Source of the DNA: Planomonospora sp. ID67723
Lineage (GTDB): Bacteria; Actinomycetota; Actinomycetes; Streptosporangiales; Streptosporangiaceae
Direction of reading: 5' to 3'
Length of the DNA: 64,000 bases
Assembly: GCF_015711605.1 (NCBI RefSeq)
Contig: NZ_JABTEZ010000001.1
Span: 834,001 to 898,000 of the forward strand
The translations under genes and the position numbers were made by a program. The notes below the pieces were generated by a model. The model worked only from the letters and a program-made list of their open reading frames with translations, was not told where the DNA came from and ran no database searches. Position 1 is the stretch's first letter. Every line of letters begins with the position of its first letter. Shown piece by piece: positions 1 to 7,379 of this stretch.

Positions 1-886
1 GGACGCCCTCGGCGGTGATCTGCAGGTTGCCGGGATGCAGGTCGTAGTGCAGGAGCATGTCCCCGGCCAGGTCGGCGACATCGAAGCCGCCGAGCGTCGC
101 GGCGTACAGGTCCCGGTACGGCAGCACTCCGGGCGGCTTGGCCAGCAGGTGACGGCTCTTGACCAGCAGCCCGTCGACGTTGTCGGCCATCAGCGGTCCC
201 ACGGCCGCAGGCGACGGGGCGAGCAGGTGGCCGAGCTGCGCCACCGTAGTGAGGATGGCCGGCACATCCGGGGAGCCGGGCGACAGGTCCGCGGCCCGGC
301 CCTCGACGTACTCGAACAGCAGACTGATCCAGCCGCCGGCGTCACTGCTCCACAGCAGGCGCGGCGCCGGGACGGTGTCCGGGAGCACCTCGCCCGCCCA
401 CCGTTCCCGCTCGTACAGGCGTACGGCCGGGCTGTCGGCGGGCAGGGCCTTGAGGAAGACGCGGCCGCCGTCCTCGGTGTGCAGACGCAGGGCGGCGCCG
501 GGCATGAGTCCGTCCGTGGCGGCCTCGACGGTGGAGCCGATCGCCGCGGCCGGGTCGGTGATGGCCGCACCGGGGGTGTCGGTCGGGACGTGGTGGATGA
601 ATCGTCCCGCGACGCGCTCGCAGAAGACGGCGTACTCGAGGGTGTAGGTCAAGAACGCGTGCCAGCCGGGGTCGACCTGCCGGGACGGGGACAGGCCCGC
701 GCCGGGGTTGAGAGCACACGCGGCCAGGAACGCCAGCGCCTGCTCCATGACGCGCTCGGCGCGCGGGCCGGGGAGGTTCTCCTCGGCCGCGACGCGGGCG
801 GTGAGCCGGTCGAACAGCTCACCGGGGATGAGGGTGCGGGGATTGGCCAGCTCGGCAGCGGTGAGCCGGACCTTGGTGGTGGACAT
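1..886 (-). CDS. GRDP-like domain fused to APH-type phosphotransferase, 3' end cut by the window
   Basis: The frame is open from an ATG at 886, behind a GGGAGG ribosome site, to the left edge (about 295 codons seen). Residues about 1-115 resemble the small actinobacterial 'glycine-rich domain-containing protein' family, with a WHAFLTYT...FCERVAGRFIHHVP core. From about residue 120 the protein becomes an aminoglycoside/choline-kinase-like phosphotransferase: GGRVFLKAL (the N-lobe lysine strand), LLFEYVEGRAADL, and LLHYDLHPGNL (the HxDxxxxN catalytic loop with its Asp). The kinase continues beyond the window. The substrate is unknown. The fusion could be a true two-domain protein or the product of a deletion joining two genes; no stop lies between the halves. 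It probably forms an operon with the two small genes upstream. Confidence 0.75.
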   Translation of the reverse strand, partial: MSTTKVRLTAAELANPRTLIPGELFDRLTARVAAEENLPGPRAERVMEQALAFLAACALNPGAGLSPSRQVDPGWHAFLTYTLEYAVFCERVAGRFIHHVPTDTPGAAITDPAAAIGSTVEAATDGLMPGAALRLHTEDGGRVFLKALPADSPAVRLYERERWAGEVLPDTVPAPRLLWSSDAGGWISLLFEYVEGRAADLSPGSPDVPAILTTVAQLGHLLAPSPAAVGPLMADNVDGLLVKSRHLLAKPPGVLPYRDLYAATLGGFDVADLAGDMLLHYDLHPGNLQITAEGV

Positions 887-950
887 GGAACCTCCCGTTC
901 ACACGTGCGGCCCTCCGGCCGCTGGACGTCGTGCGGTGGTGCTGTTCCGT

Positions 951-1121
951 TCAGGCGATGCGGGTGTCCCCGGCAGGAGAGGACCTGGAGTTTCCGGGGG
1001 CACACCCGGCGACCGGAGGTCCGACGGCCCTGCGCCCACAGGGTCGTCCGGTCTCGTCTGCTCCCCGCCGCCGCTTGGCCCGGCCGGAAAAGAACCGAGC
1101 CAGGAACTGGCGGCGGGTCAT
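951..1121 (-). CDS. Small Arg-rich protein, 56 aa, coupled to the upstream ORF
   Basis: I do not recognise this protein. Its ATG at 1121 overlaps the upstream stop by one base (TGATG), an arrangement typical of translational coupling. The product starts MTRRQFLARFFSG, which looks like a twin-arginine motif (RRxFL), but no hydrophobic segment follows, so a Tat signal is not supported. Two cysteines lie in the middle. The gene ends 64 bp before the kinase fusion gene. High GC makes chance ORFs common here, so the coupling is the main support. Confidence 0.35.
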   Translation of the reverse strand: MTRRQFLARFFSGRAKRRRGADETGRPCGRRAVGPPVAGCAPGNSRSSPAGDTRIA

Positions 1122-1426
1122 CACGGGTGGTGCTCCGCTGGGCGACCCCTGGCCGCCGTCCGAGCGGTGAAGGCGATGCGGCCGAGGAGGAACTCGGTCT
1201 CCGGGGAGACCTCCGCCCCGTCCGGCCGATACCGGATCACGGACCCGTCCGCCCGGTGCTCGACGGGGAAGCCGTCCGACCACCGTGGCCCGGGCCGGCC
1301 AGGGGTGTCACCCCCGATGGACGGCCCGCACCCGGACGCCTGCCGCAGGAGGGGGACGCCAGCGGCGGCAAGCGGGTACGGCGCGACCGCGTCGTCCATG
1401 CGGGGTTGTGCGCCGCGGCTGTTCAT
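1121..1426 (-). CDS. Hypothetical protein, 101 aa
   Basis: I do not recognise this protein family. The first half is Pro/Gly-rich and probably disordered. The second half reads like a small folded unit: FPVEHRADGSVIRYRPDG followed by EVSPETEFLLGRIAFTA. Its stop overlaps the start of the next small ORF. The tandem TTGCTT repeat at 1515-1534 lies about 90 bp upstream of its start, in the gap after the HTH regulator gene. It may be the first gene of an operon ending in the kinase fusion. The start at 1426 has no strong ribosome site; a later ATG at MDDAVAPY is possible. Confidence 0.45.
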   Translation of the reverse strand: MNSRGAQPRMDDAVAPYPLAAAGVPLLRQASGCGPSIGGDTPGRPGPRWSDGFPVEHRADGSVIRYRPDGAEVSPETEFLLGRIAFTARTAARGRPAEHHP

Positions 1427-1514
1427 GCGGGACCCCGTAGAGGGGAGGACGCCCGTGGGGTGACGGATGAGCGCATGCCTTGACGGTAGGGATGCCCGTC
1501 GAAGCAGCTCAAGG

Positions 1515-1534
1515 AGATTGCTTCAGATTGCTTC
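1515..1534. promoter_or_regulatory. Tandem 10-bp repeat with TTGCTT cores, candidate operator
   Basis: Two perfect copies of AGATTGCTTC lie head to tail, with TTGCTT at 1518-1523 and 1528-1533. A GAAGCA at 1501-1506 adds an inverted copy of TGCTTC. The repeat lies just after the HTH gene stop and upstream of the gene starting at 1426. The same 10-bp spacing of TTGCTT occurs upstream of the regulator operon (3175-3190). Confidence 0.5.
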
Positions 1535-1542
1535 ACGATCAA

Positions 1543-2409
1543 TCAAGAGGTGGAGGAACCGCCCGGGAAGAACTCCGCAGCGAGATCATCGAGCACACGG
1601 GCCATGACGGCGCGGGCCTCCCGCCCGTACACCGCAGCCTCCTGCATCATCTGGAAGATCCGCCCGTACAGGTCGATCTCCTCCGGCTGGATCAGCGACA
1701 GCTCTGCCGAGAACGTCTCAACGGTCACCAGTTCCTCGTCGTAGATCCAGAACCCGTGCACGGGGGTCTTCGGCAGGCGGACCGTCCACGGGATCACACC
1801 GAGCGCCACGCTGGGCAGCGTGCCGACCGTGGTCAACCGGTCGATCTGTCCCATCATCACCTCCGGCGGGCAGAGCAGGTTCCGCAGCACCGATTCCGTC
1901 AGCACGAAGTGCAGGCGTTTGCCCGGCTGGTAGAGAATCCGCTGCCGGTCCATGCGGGCCTGCACACCCTGATCGAGGTCGTCGGGGATGTGGTGGGTGG
2001 TGATGACCTGGGTGAGGATGCTGCGCGCGTACTCCGGCGTCTGCAGCAGCCCGGGGACGGTGGACGGCTCGAACACCCGCAGCATGGAGGCGCTCGCCTC
2101 TCGTGCGGAGACGGTGAGCTGCTGCGCCTGGGTGCCGGCCCTCAGCTTGGCCCGCCACTCGGCGTACGCCAGTTCCAGGCTCTTCAACTGTGCGAGCAGG
2201 GAGGGCACCTGGGTGGCGTGGCCGGTCGCGGCCGCCCAGGTGCGGATGTCGTCCTCGCTCGGCGTCTGCTTGCCGTTCTCGATCTTGGAGACCTTCGTGG
2301 CTCCCCAACCGAGGGACTGCGCGAACTCCTTCCCGTTCAGGCGGGTGGTCTTGCGGAGCTTGCGCAGCCGGTCCCCGAGGGCCTCACGCGCCTGTCGTAC
2401 GGTCGGCAC
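1543..2409 (-). CDS. XRE-family regulator with DUF5753-like ligand domain
   Basis: This 288-residue DNA-binding protein has an N-terminal HTH (residues about 5-65: RLRKLRKTTRLNGKEFAQ, then WGATKVSKIENGKQTPSEDD). It continues with the long C-terminal domain of Scr1/DUF5753 regulators (VFEPSTVPGLLQTPEYAR, then GFWIYDEELVTVETFSAELSL). The GTG at 2409 is chosen because upstream residues in this frame belong to the overlapping DUF6879 gene. The two genes overlap by 26 bp, so they are co-transcribed and probably coupled. This regulator is the best candidate to bind the TTGCTT repeats on both sides. Such regulators are abundant and mostly uncharacterised in actinomycetes; some act in development and antibiotic control. 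Confidence 0.9.
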   Translation of the reverse strand: MPTVRQAREALGDRLRKLRKTTRLNGKEFAQSLGWGATKVSKIENGKQTPSEDDIRTWAAATGHATQVPSLLAQLKSLELAYAEWRAKLRAGTQAQQLTVSAREASASMLRVFEPSTVPGLLQTPEYARSILTQVITTHHIPDDLDQGVQARMDRQRILYQPGKRLHFVLTESVLRNLLCPPEVMMGQIDRLTTVGTLPSVALGVIPWTVRLPKTPVHGFWIYDEELVTVETFSAELSLIQPEEIDLYGRIFQMMQEAAVYGREARAVMARVLDDLAAEFFPGGSSTS

Positions 2410-2950
2410 CCTGCCACTTCCTGGCGTACTCGTTGTAGGGGATGGCGTGGTGCCAGGCGGCGTCCCGGCCCGCGCAGTGCTCCACCACCGCGGCCGGGTC
2501 ATCGATGTGCTCCCACGCCTCCAGCTCGTCGGCGTCGTTGAACCGGCCCACGACGATGAACCGCGAGTCGAACAGCCACGCATCCACGTCGGGCAGGCCG
2601 AGGCCGGCGGTCTGGTCGCGTGGCAGGAACCGGATGTCCTCCCCGGCGTCGATGTTCCCGGCGGTCAGCCGGAGCGTGAACCGCATGTAGTCGGTCAGCG
2701 GCTCCGTCACGACGCGCGCCCGCTCGACGCGCTTCCCTGCCGCCTTGGCGGCCCGCATCAGGTCCATCCAGGGCTTGCGCTGGATCGCGTTCAGCCGCTC
2801 CAGCTCGCCCCAGTCGCCGGCGGCGTACGCGGCGAGCCGGTCGGCTTCGGCGGGCACGTTGTAGCGGTCTCGCAGCTCCAGCCGGTAGGCGGTGTGCTTG
2901 AACGCGGTGAACAGCGCCAGGAACTCCTCGCCGGTCAGGAGCCGGGTCAC
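2384..2950 (-). CDS. DUF6879 family protein
   Basis: This 188-residue soluble protein resembles the DUF6879 family commonly found beside Scr1-type HTH regulators. Visible features are the opening TRLLTGEEFLALFTAFKHTA, a central RFLPRD, then DAWLFDSRFIVVGRFND, and a C-terminal DAAWHHAIPYNEY. The GTG start at 2950 overlaps the stop of the preceding small gene in a GTGA junction, and its own 3' end overlaps the regulator gene. The biochemical role is unknown. The tight three-gene coupling suggests that the small protein, DUF6879 and the regulator work as one signalling unit. Confidence 0.85.
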   Translation of the reverse strand: MTRLLTGEEFLALFTAFKHTAYRLELRDRYNVPAEADRLAAYAAGDWGELERLNAIQRKPWMDLMRAAKAAGKRVERARVVTEPLTDYMRFTLRLTAGNIDAGEDIRFLPRDQTAGLGLPDVDAWLFDSRFIVVGRFNDADELEAWEHIDDPAAVVEHCAGRDAAWHHAIPYNEYARKWQGADRTTGA

Positions 2951-3153
2951 TGCACCTCCCGGGCGAGCGCGAGAACATCGGCGGGCACCTCGACCACCAG
3001 TTCGTCGTCGGCCAGGTCCCGGATGCCGGCCAGCGCCTCCGGGTCGGTCACGATCTTCCCCTGGACGACGTAGGTGCCCCGGTCGGTGGCGTAGAGCGCC
3101 GGGCAACTTCCCTCGTTCGAGCCGCCGGTCCTGCCAAGGAACGTTAGCCGCAT
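2947..3153 (-). CDS. Small DUF6879-associated protein, 68 aa
   Basis: This is the first gene of the regulator operon. It starts MRLTFLGRTG and contains SCPALYATDRGTYVVQGKIV, a pattern I recognise from small hypothetical proteins that precede DUF6879 genes in many actinomycetes. A second half (DDELVVEVPADVLAL) completes a probable small beta-rich fold. It has no signal peptide or membrane segment. Its TGA overlaps the GTG of the next gene. Phased TTGC(T/C)T repeats begin 22 bp upstream of its ATG. Confidence 0.8.
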   Translation of the reverse strand: MRLTFLGRTGGSNEGSCPALYATDRGTYVVQGKIVTDPEALAGIRDLADDELVVEVPADVLALAREVQ

Positions 3154-3174
3154 CGCGGCCTCCTGGGATCGAGC

Positions 3175-3241
3175 TTGCTTGCGATTGCTTACATGAGGCC
3201 GATGGTTGCCTCACCTTGCCTGATGGTCAAGGGGTTTGCTT
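3175..3241. promoter_or_regulatory. Helically phased TTGC(T/C)T repeats upstream of the regulator operon
   Basis: TTGCTT occurs at 3175, 3185 and 3236, and TTGCCT at 3206 and 3216, all on the same face of the helix (spacings of 10, 21, 10 and 20 bp). The array lies 22-88 bp upstream of the ATG at 3153, so a bound protein would cover the promoter. The pair at 3175/3185 has the same 10-bp spacing as the repeat at 1518/1528. Confidence 0.5.
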
Positions 3242-3289
3242 CGCCGGACGGGATCGATCGTCGGTCACTGAGATCCGCCGAAGGAAGGC

Positions 3290-3322
3290 GACGGCCCCGG
3301 CGCCCTCCGTTCCGGGGCCGTC
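3290..3322 (-). terminator. Hairpin downstream of the integrase remnant
   Basis: A perfect 11-bp stem (GACGGCCCCGG with CCGGGGCCGTC) encloses an 11-nt loop, without a U-tract. It lies just past the integrase remnant stop at 3368 in that gene's direction. Confidence 0.5.
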
Positions 3323-3367
3323 CTCCATGCCCACCGGGGCACTAACCCGTACGGGGCGGGCCGCCGA

Positions 3368-3980
3368 TCATCCTGCCGCCGAGGTCGTCTTCGGCCTGCC
3401 GCCCATGACCTGGTCGACGACGTCGACGGCGCGCTGGTCGGCCTCCGGCGAGAGGCGGCTGTAGATGTTGGCCGTGACTATGATGCTCTCGTGGCCCAGG
3501 CGCTTGCTCACGGTGTCGAGCGAGACGTCGGACGCGAGCAGCTCGGTGGCGTGGGCGTGACGAAGGCGTGCAGGGTCGGCGACTTCCTGATGCTTCGCTG
3601 CCTGGCCAGCTCGGTGACCTTCGACCAGATCCGGGACCAGCCGTTGGAGTGCAGGATGACCCCCTTCGGGGCGGCGAAGATCAGCTCCTGGTCGGACGCG
3701 TCCTTCGTGCGGTGCTTGAGGTCGATGTCGCACGGCCGCAGCGCCGTGACCTCGCCGTAGCGCAGGCCGGCGCCCATGGCCGGCGTGATGACGTCGCCGG
3801 CGAGCTCGCCACGGGACCGGAGGCGCTGCTGGCCCATCCGGGTGACCCACGCCTGGATGACGCCGGTGGTGATCTCGGTGATCGGCACACCTCCGGGAGG
3901 CCGAGGCGGATGCCGCCCTCCGGGAGGAGGATCGCGGGCCGCCCGTGCCGGTCGAACAATCGCCGGTAGATCGATGCCAT
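3368..3980 (-). pseudogene. Broken tyrosine recombinase (integrase) remnant
   Basis: Pieces of a phage/ICE-type tyrosine integrase lie in different frames. The N-terminal piece starts MASIYRRLFDRHGRPA near 3980. A middle piece has GLRYGEVTALRPCDID (first catalytic Arg). The C-terminal piece has LRHAHATELLA (HxxR), LGHES and ANIYSRLS (catalytic Tyr). Between SPTLH and LRHAHATE, reading CACGACCTTCGT instead of the observed CACGCCTTCGT would restore the frame, so one A appears deleted. The stretch between PITEITTGVIQAWV and GLRYGEV is far shorter than in intact integrases, so internal DNA is also missing. It lies about 150 bp from the 3' end of tRNA-Ser, a usual attachment site for such elements. 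Confidence 0.8.
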
Positions 3981-4085
3981 GTCCACCTTCCCGTTTCGGA
4001 AGGTGAGCACCACTGCCACCGGGGCCGCGTTTCAAGACCGAGAGCGGGGCCGTTCCCCCACGGCTACCCATGATCGTGATATGCG

Positions 4086-4123
4086 AAGGGCCTCTGACCT
4101 GATCACACAGGTCAGAGGCCCTT
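4086..4123 (-). terminator. Terminator hairpin after tRNA-Ser
   Basis: A perfect 16-bp stem (AAGGGCCTCTGACCTG with its complement at 4108-4123) surrounds a 6-nt loop, 9 bp beyond the 3' end of the tRNA gene. Confidence 0.7.
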
Positions 4124-4131
4124 GTCAGCGG

Positions 4132-4218
4132 CGGTGGTGGTGGGATTTGAACCCACGGATGAGTTGCCCCATCACACGCTTTCGAGGCGTGCGCCCTCGG
4201 CCACTAGGCGACACCACC
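4132..4218 (-). tRNA. tRNA-Ser (anticodon CGA)
   Basis: An 87-nt type II tRNA reads on the minus strand. The acceptor stem pairs GGTGGTG (from 4218) with CACCACC, followed by a G discriminator at 4132. The anticodon loop contains CTCGAAA, giving anticodon CGA (reads UCG). A long variable arm is present, and the T arm pairs GTGGG with CCCAC around TTCAAAT. CCA is not encoded. tadA and its partners lie upstream on the same strand, and an integrase remnant lies downstream. Confidence 0.95.
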
Positions 4219-4245
4219 GCCGAGCAGCTTACCGGATAACCGCTG

Positions 4246-4686
4246 TCACTCGCGCCTCCGGCGAGCGGCGAAGAACTCCGTGAGCACCCCGGCGCACTCA
4301 CCCGCCAGCACGCCCATGACGACCTCGGGACGGTGGTTGAGCCGGCGGTCCCTGATCACGTCCCAGAGCGACCCCGCCGCGCCGCCCTTGGCGTCCACCG
4401 CCCCGTAGACGACCCGGTCGACCCGGGCCAGGACCGCGGCCCCCGCGCACATCGTGCAGGGCTCCAGTGTGACCACCAGGGTGCAGCCGCCCAGCCTCCA
4501 CTCGCCGTGCTCCCGCGCCGCCTCGCGCAGGGCCAGCACCTCGGCGTGGGCGGTCGGGTCGCGCAGGGACTCGCGGTCGTTGCCCGCCTGCGACAACACC
4601 GCGCCGTCGGGGCCGAGGACGACCGCCCCGACCGGCACCTCCCCGCGCTCACCCGCCCGTACGGCCTGCGCCAGCGCCAGCCGCAT
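4246..4686 (-). CDS. tadA: tRNA adenosine(34) deaminase TadA
   Basis: TadA converts A34 to inosine in the tRNA anticodon wobble position, in the cytosol. The 146-residue protein carries the zinc/catalytic motifs HAE (in TAHAEVLAL) and PCTMC (in LEPCTMCAGA), and the family core RGEVPVGAVVLGPDG. I prefer the ATG at 4686, because a perfect TANNNT box (TACGCT at 4693-4698) ends 6 nt before it, as in leaderless mRNAs. An upstream TTG at 4707 would add MIDYAPA. Two deaminase-associated genes precede it on the same strand, and the tRNA-Ser follows. Confidence 0.95.
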   Translation of the reverse strand: MRLALAQAVRAGERGEVPVGAVVLGPDGAVLSQAGNDRESLRDPTAHAEVLALREAAREHGEWRLGGCTLVVTLEPCTMCAGAAVLARVDRVVYGAVDAKGGAAGSLWDVIRDRRLNHRPEVVMGVLAGECAGVLTEFFAARRRRE

Positions 4687-4757
4687 CGCGGGAGCGTAGT
4701 CGATCAACCGTCGTCAGCGCCCGTCGGCATCCGCCGGGACCGTCCGCCCCGCACCCG

Positions 4758-5249
4758 TCATCGCAGCCGGTCGAGCTCGTCGGCGAAGGCCAGCCTCTCG
4801 GCGATCACCGAGAGCGTGTCCGCCGGCAGCGCGCCCTCCTCCATGCTGAGCTCGATGAGCTCCTCGGGGCTCACTCCCAGGTCGCTCAGGATCTCGAAGT
4901 CGCCCGCCGGCCGTACGCCCACCTCGGGCGTGTCGGCGTCGGGTGCGACCCCGGCCAGCTCGCCGAAGAGCTCACCGAGGTCGTCGGTGAGCCCTGCCTG
5001 TGCGTCGGAGAGGAACGCCCGGGGCTCCTCGTCCCCCCGGTAGCGCACGAGCGCGAACCACTCGTCCTCCACCTCGACGCAGAGCAGGGCCAGCTCGTCG
5101 CCGTCGAGGCCGAGGTGCTCCTGCACCGCGTCGCCGAAGTCGTCGACGATCTCGGCCCCGCTGAGGTCGACCTCGGCGCCCCTCCAGCCGCTGGCGGTGC
5201 GGACGAAGGCTGCCGAGAAGATTCTGCTGCCGGAAGGTCTGGTGGCCAT
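4758..5249 (-). CDS. tRNA adenosine deaminase-associated family protein, copy 2
   Basis: This 163-residue acidic protein is a diverged paralogue of the gene just upstream. Both end in the same pattern: ILSDLGVSPEELIEL, then ALPADTLSVIAERLAF, here against [14 protein letters not shown] and [15 protein letters not shown]. It lacks membrane segments and signal peptide. The family is known only by its link to tadA; the function is not established. The start ATG at 5249 (MATRPSGSRIF) follows the upstream stop by 16 bp, so the two genes are co-transcribed, and tadA follows about 70 bp downstream. Confidence 0.8.
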   Translation of the reverse strand: MATRPSGSRIFSAAFVRTASGWRGAEVDLSGAEIVDDFGDAVQEHLGLDGDELALLCVEVEDEWFALVRYRGDEEPRAFLSDAQAGLTDDLGELFGELAGVAPDADTPEVGVRPAGDFEILSDLGVSPEELIELSMEEGALPADTLSVIAERLAFADELDRLR

Positions 5250-5265
5250 GGCCGATCTCCTGAGG

Positions 5266-5787
5266 TCAGCCGAACACGGAGTCGATGGCGCGTTCGAACG
5301 GCTCGGAGAAGCCCAGCCGTGCCGCGATGCTGGACAGCACGTCCTCGGGAAGCAGGTCGATGTCCCCGGACAGGACGCCGAGCTCCATCTCGTCGAGCCC
5401 CAGGTCGGCGAAGATCGACAGGTCGCCCGCGGGGAGCGCCGTCTCCTCGTCCTGAAGGATCGCGTCGAGCTCGTCCTCGTCGGGCACCGGGACGTCGAGG
5501 TATTCGAGCACCTGCCGCGCGAGCGGGAAGTCCCAGGACGCGGCGACGTCGGAGAGGAAGACCTCGACCTGCTCACCGAACACCCTTAGCGCCACGAAGA
5601 ACTCATCCCCCACGGCGACCAGGCCAATCGCACCGCTCATGGCCGGCTGCTGGCGCAGGGCGTGGATCAGCCCGTGGAGATCGGAGGTGAGCGCCACGGG
5701 AAGCATCTCCGCTTCCCACCGGTCGTCCTCGCGATAGACCACGATGGCGAAGTCGAGCGCATCTTCGTCTGTCATCGTCATCCCCAC
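5266..5787 (-). CDS. tRNA adenosine deaminase-associated protein, copy 1
   Basis: This protein of up to 173 residues (GTG at 5787; ATGs at 5781 and 5775 are equally possible) matches the actinobacterial family found next to tadA. It has an N-terminal domain with [19 protein letters not shown], then [20 protein letters not shown], and a C-terminal acidic helical part ending [18 protein letters not shown]. It is strongly acidic and soluble. It leads a unit of two paralogues, tadA and tRNA-Ser, divergent from upp. A role in tRNA editing is inferred only from context. Confidence 0.85.
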   Translation of the reverse strand: MGMTMTDEDALDFAIVVYREDDRWEAEMLPVALTSDLHGLIHALRQQPAMSGAIGLVAVGDEFFVALRVFGEQVEVFLSDVAASWDFPLARQVLEYLDVPVPDEDELDAILQDEETALPAGDLSIFADLGLDEMELGVLSGDIDLLPEDVLSSIAARLGFSEPFERAIDSVFG

Positions 5788-5921
5788 CGAGCGGCCTGTA
5801 CGGAGGTCAATGGTTCCAGACGAGAGGCATAGCCGTATGCCTCTCCGTCTAAATTGTGATCAAATCCCACGCGTGGCGCGTGTCACCCGTGCTCCGTTAT
5901 CTCCCGCACGACCGTCCGGGA

Positions 5922-5927
5922 TACCGT
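5922..5927 (+). promoter_or_regulatory. -10 box for a leaderless upp transcript
   Basis: TACCGT ends 8 nt before the upp ATG at 5936, and no ribosome site lies between, the layout of leaderless transcription. Confidence 0.5.
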
Positions 5928-5935
5928 TTACGGCC

Positions 5936-6574
5936 ATGGAGACCCTGGTCGTTGACCACCCGCTCGTGGCACACAAGCTGACCGTCCTGCGGGACGCGAA
6001 CACGGACTCGCCCACCTTCCGGCGCCTCGCCGACGAGCTCGTGACCCTGCTCGCCTACGAGGCGACCCGGCACGTCCGGGTCAGCGAGGTGACGGTGCAG
6101 ACTCCCGTCGCCCCGGCCAAGGGGGTACGGCTGGCGCACCCGTACCCCCTGGTGGTCCCGATCCTGCGCGCCGGTCTGGGCATGCTCGACGGGATGACCC
6201 GGCTGCTGCCGACCGCCGAGGTCGGCTTCCTCGGAATGATCCGCAACGAGTCGACCCTGCAGGCGGAGACCTACGCCACCCGGCTCCCCGACGACCTGTC
6301 CGGCCGCCAGGTGTACGTGGTGGACCCGATGCTGGCCACCGGCGGCACCCTGGCCGCGGCGATCGAGTTTCTCTTCGAGCGCGGGGCCGACGACGTGACC
6401 GCGCTGTGCCTGCTCGCCGCGCCCGAGGGCATCGCCTACATGGACCGGGCGTTCGCCGACAGCGGCAAGCCGATCCGCCTGGTGACGGCCGCCCTCGACG
6501 AGCGGCTGAACGAGCACGGCTACATCGTCCCCGGGCTGGGGGACGCCGGCGACCGCCTCTACGGCGTCGTCTGA
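5936..6574 (+). CDS. upp: Uracil phosphoribosyltransferase
   Basis: Upp salvages uracil by joining it to PRPP to give UMP and pyrophosphate. The 212-residue product has the usual family length. It shows the PRPP loop [14 protein letters not shown], the segment [12 protein letters not shown], and the C-terminal uracil-binding region with [12 protein letters not shown]. The ATG at 5936 is chosen because family members start close to this point ([16 protein letters not shown]) and the -10 box fits it. It is divergent from the tadA group, so the 150-bp gap probably carries promoters for both. Confidence 0.95.
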   Translation: METLVVDHPLVAHKLTVLRDANTDSPTFRRLADELVTLLAYEATRHVRVSEVTVQTPVAPAKGVRLAHPYPLVVPILRAGLGMLDGMTRLLPTAEVGFLGMIRNESTLQAETYATRLPDDLSGRQVYVVDPMLATGGTLAAAIEFLFERGADDVTALCLLAAPEGIAYMDRAFADSGKPIRLVTAALDERLNEHGYIVPGLGDAGDRLYGVV

Positions 6575-6587
6575 GATCCCGCGCGTC

Positions 6588-6615
6588 GCCCCGGGTCCGG
6601 CACCGGACCCGGGGC
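6588..6615 (+). terminator. Hairpin after upp
   Basis: A perfect inverted repeat (GCCCCGGGTCCGG and its complement) with a 2-nt centre begins 13 bp after the upp stop. There is no U-tract, as is common in high-GC actinobacteria. Confidence 0.55.
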
Positions 6616-6857
6616 CCGTCCCTGTCCCGGCCCTTCCGGCACGCCTCGTCCCGGATTTCCGCAACCGTACGGTGCCCCCTGAGACGACCCCGGAGCCCTG
6701 AGGCGCCGGGCTCCGCTCCCCGATGTTTCCCCCGCACGTCGGAGGGCTGTTTCCGTCACCTCATCGTTACACTCTGCGATTACACGGGTACGAAAAGTGC
6801 CGAAGATATCTCTTCCGCGCCCGCCGTCAGAGCACCGGGCGCACACCAGGGAGAACA

Positions 6858-7088
6858 GTGAGCGAGCGAAACACCCCGGCTCCGGAGCCGGACCCCTACG
6901 CGGACGTCAGCGCCGCGTTGCGGGAGGAGTTCTCCGCGGTCCACCCCGCCTCCACCGTGACCCGCTGCATCGACGCGGCGCACTACGGCGCGTTGGAGAT
7001 CACCGGATACGCCCACCCGGGACTGGTCGAGCGGATCGCCCGCAAGCACCTCCAGGTCCTCGCGCTGGTCGCGAGCGGGCGCGAGTGA
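6858..7088 (+). CDS. Small helical protein, 76 aa
   Basis: The GTG start follows GGGAGAAC. The product is likely all-helical: YADVSAALREEFSAV, then TVTRCIDAAHYGALEIT, then VERIARKHLQVLALVA. The pattern resembles the three-helix-bundle domain found alone or in front of arsenate-reductase-like phosphatases in actinomycetes; this is a weak pattern match. It has no membrane segment. The 280-bp gap before it has the upp hairpin and an AT-richer stretch near 6760-6810 that may hold its promoter. Confidence 0.7.
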   Translation: MSERNTPAPEPDPYADVSAALREEFSAVHPASTVTRCIDAAHYGALEITGYAHPGLVERIARKHLQVLALVASGRE

Positions 7089-7220
7089 TCCGGAACCCCG
7101 TCGGCCCGCCCGCCTTCCGCGCCGAGCGGCAGACCGGATCGGCCGATGCGCTTTACCCAACGAACTGGGTGGGTAATGTATACGTCGGGTGCAGTGGGTG
7201 AGCGGTAGCAGGAGGCCGAA

Positions 7221-7379
7221 GTGCAGGTCAAGAAACTTTTGAAGTACAGCGCCATCGCCTTCGCCGCGTTCTTCCTGTTCAAAAGACCGGATGACGCGGC
7301 GGGAGCCGTCAGGGGCGCCCTCGACTCGGTGTACGACGCAGCCGATTCGCTGGCCCGATTCGTCTCCCACCTGTCATGA
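7221..7379 (+). CDS. Short hydrophobic protein, 52 aa, coupled to the PH-domain gene
   Basis: A GTG at 7221 follows a good ribosome site (AGGAGG, 7210-7215). The product begins VQVKKLLKYSAIAFAAFFLF, a short hydrophobic helix with basic flanks, followed by an amphipathic helix (VRGALDSVYDAADSLARFV). Its stop overlaps the next ATG as ATGA, so translation is probably coupled. It may be a small partner of the membrane PH-domain protein. I do not recognise a named family. Confidence 0.7.
   Translation: MQVKKLLKYSAIAFAAFFLFKRPDDAAGAVRGALDSVYDAADSLARFVSHLS

Noticed and set aside
951-1121. Tat-exported peptide (MTRRQFLARFF)
   Set aside because: The RRxFL motif is not followed by a hydrophobic segment; basic residues come next.
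35-1483. Plus-strand ORF across the left edge
   Set aside because: The minus strand carries the phosphotransferase motif and the coupled small ORFs; the plus translation has no motif.
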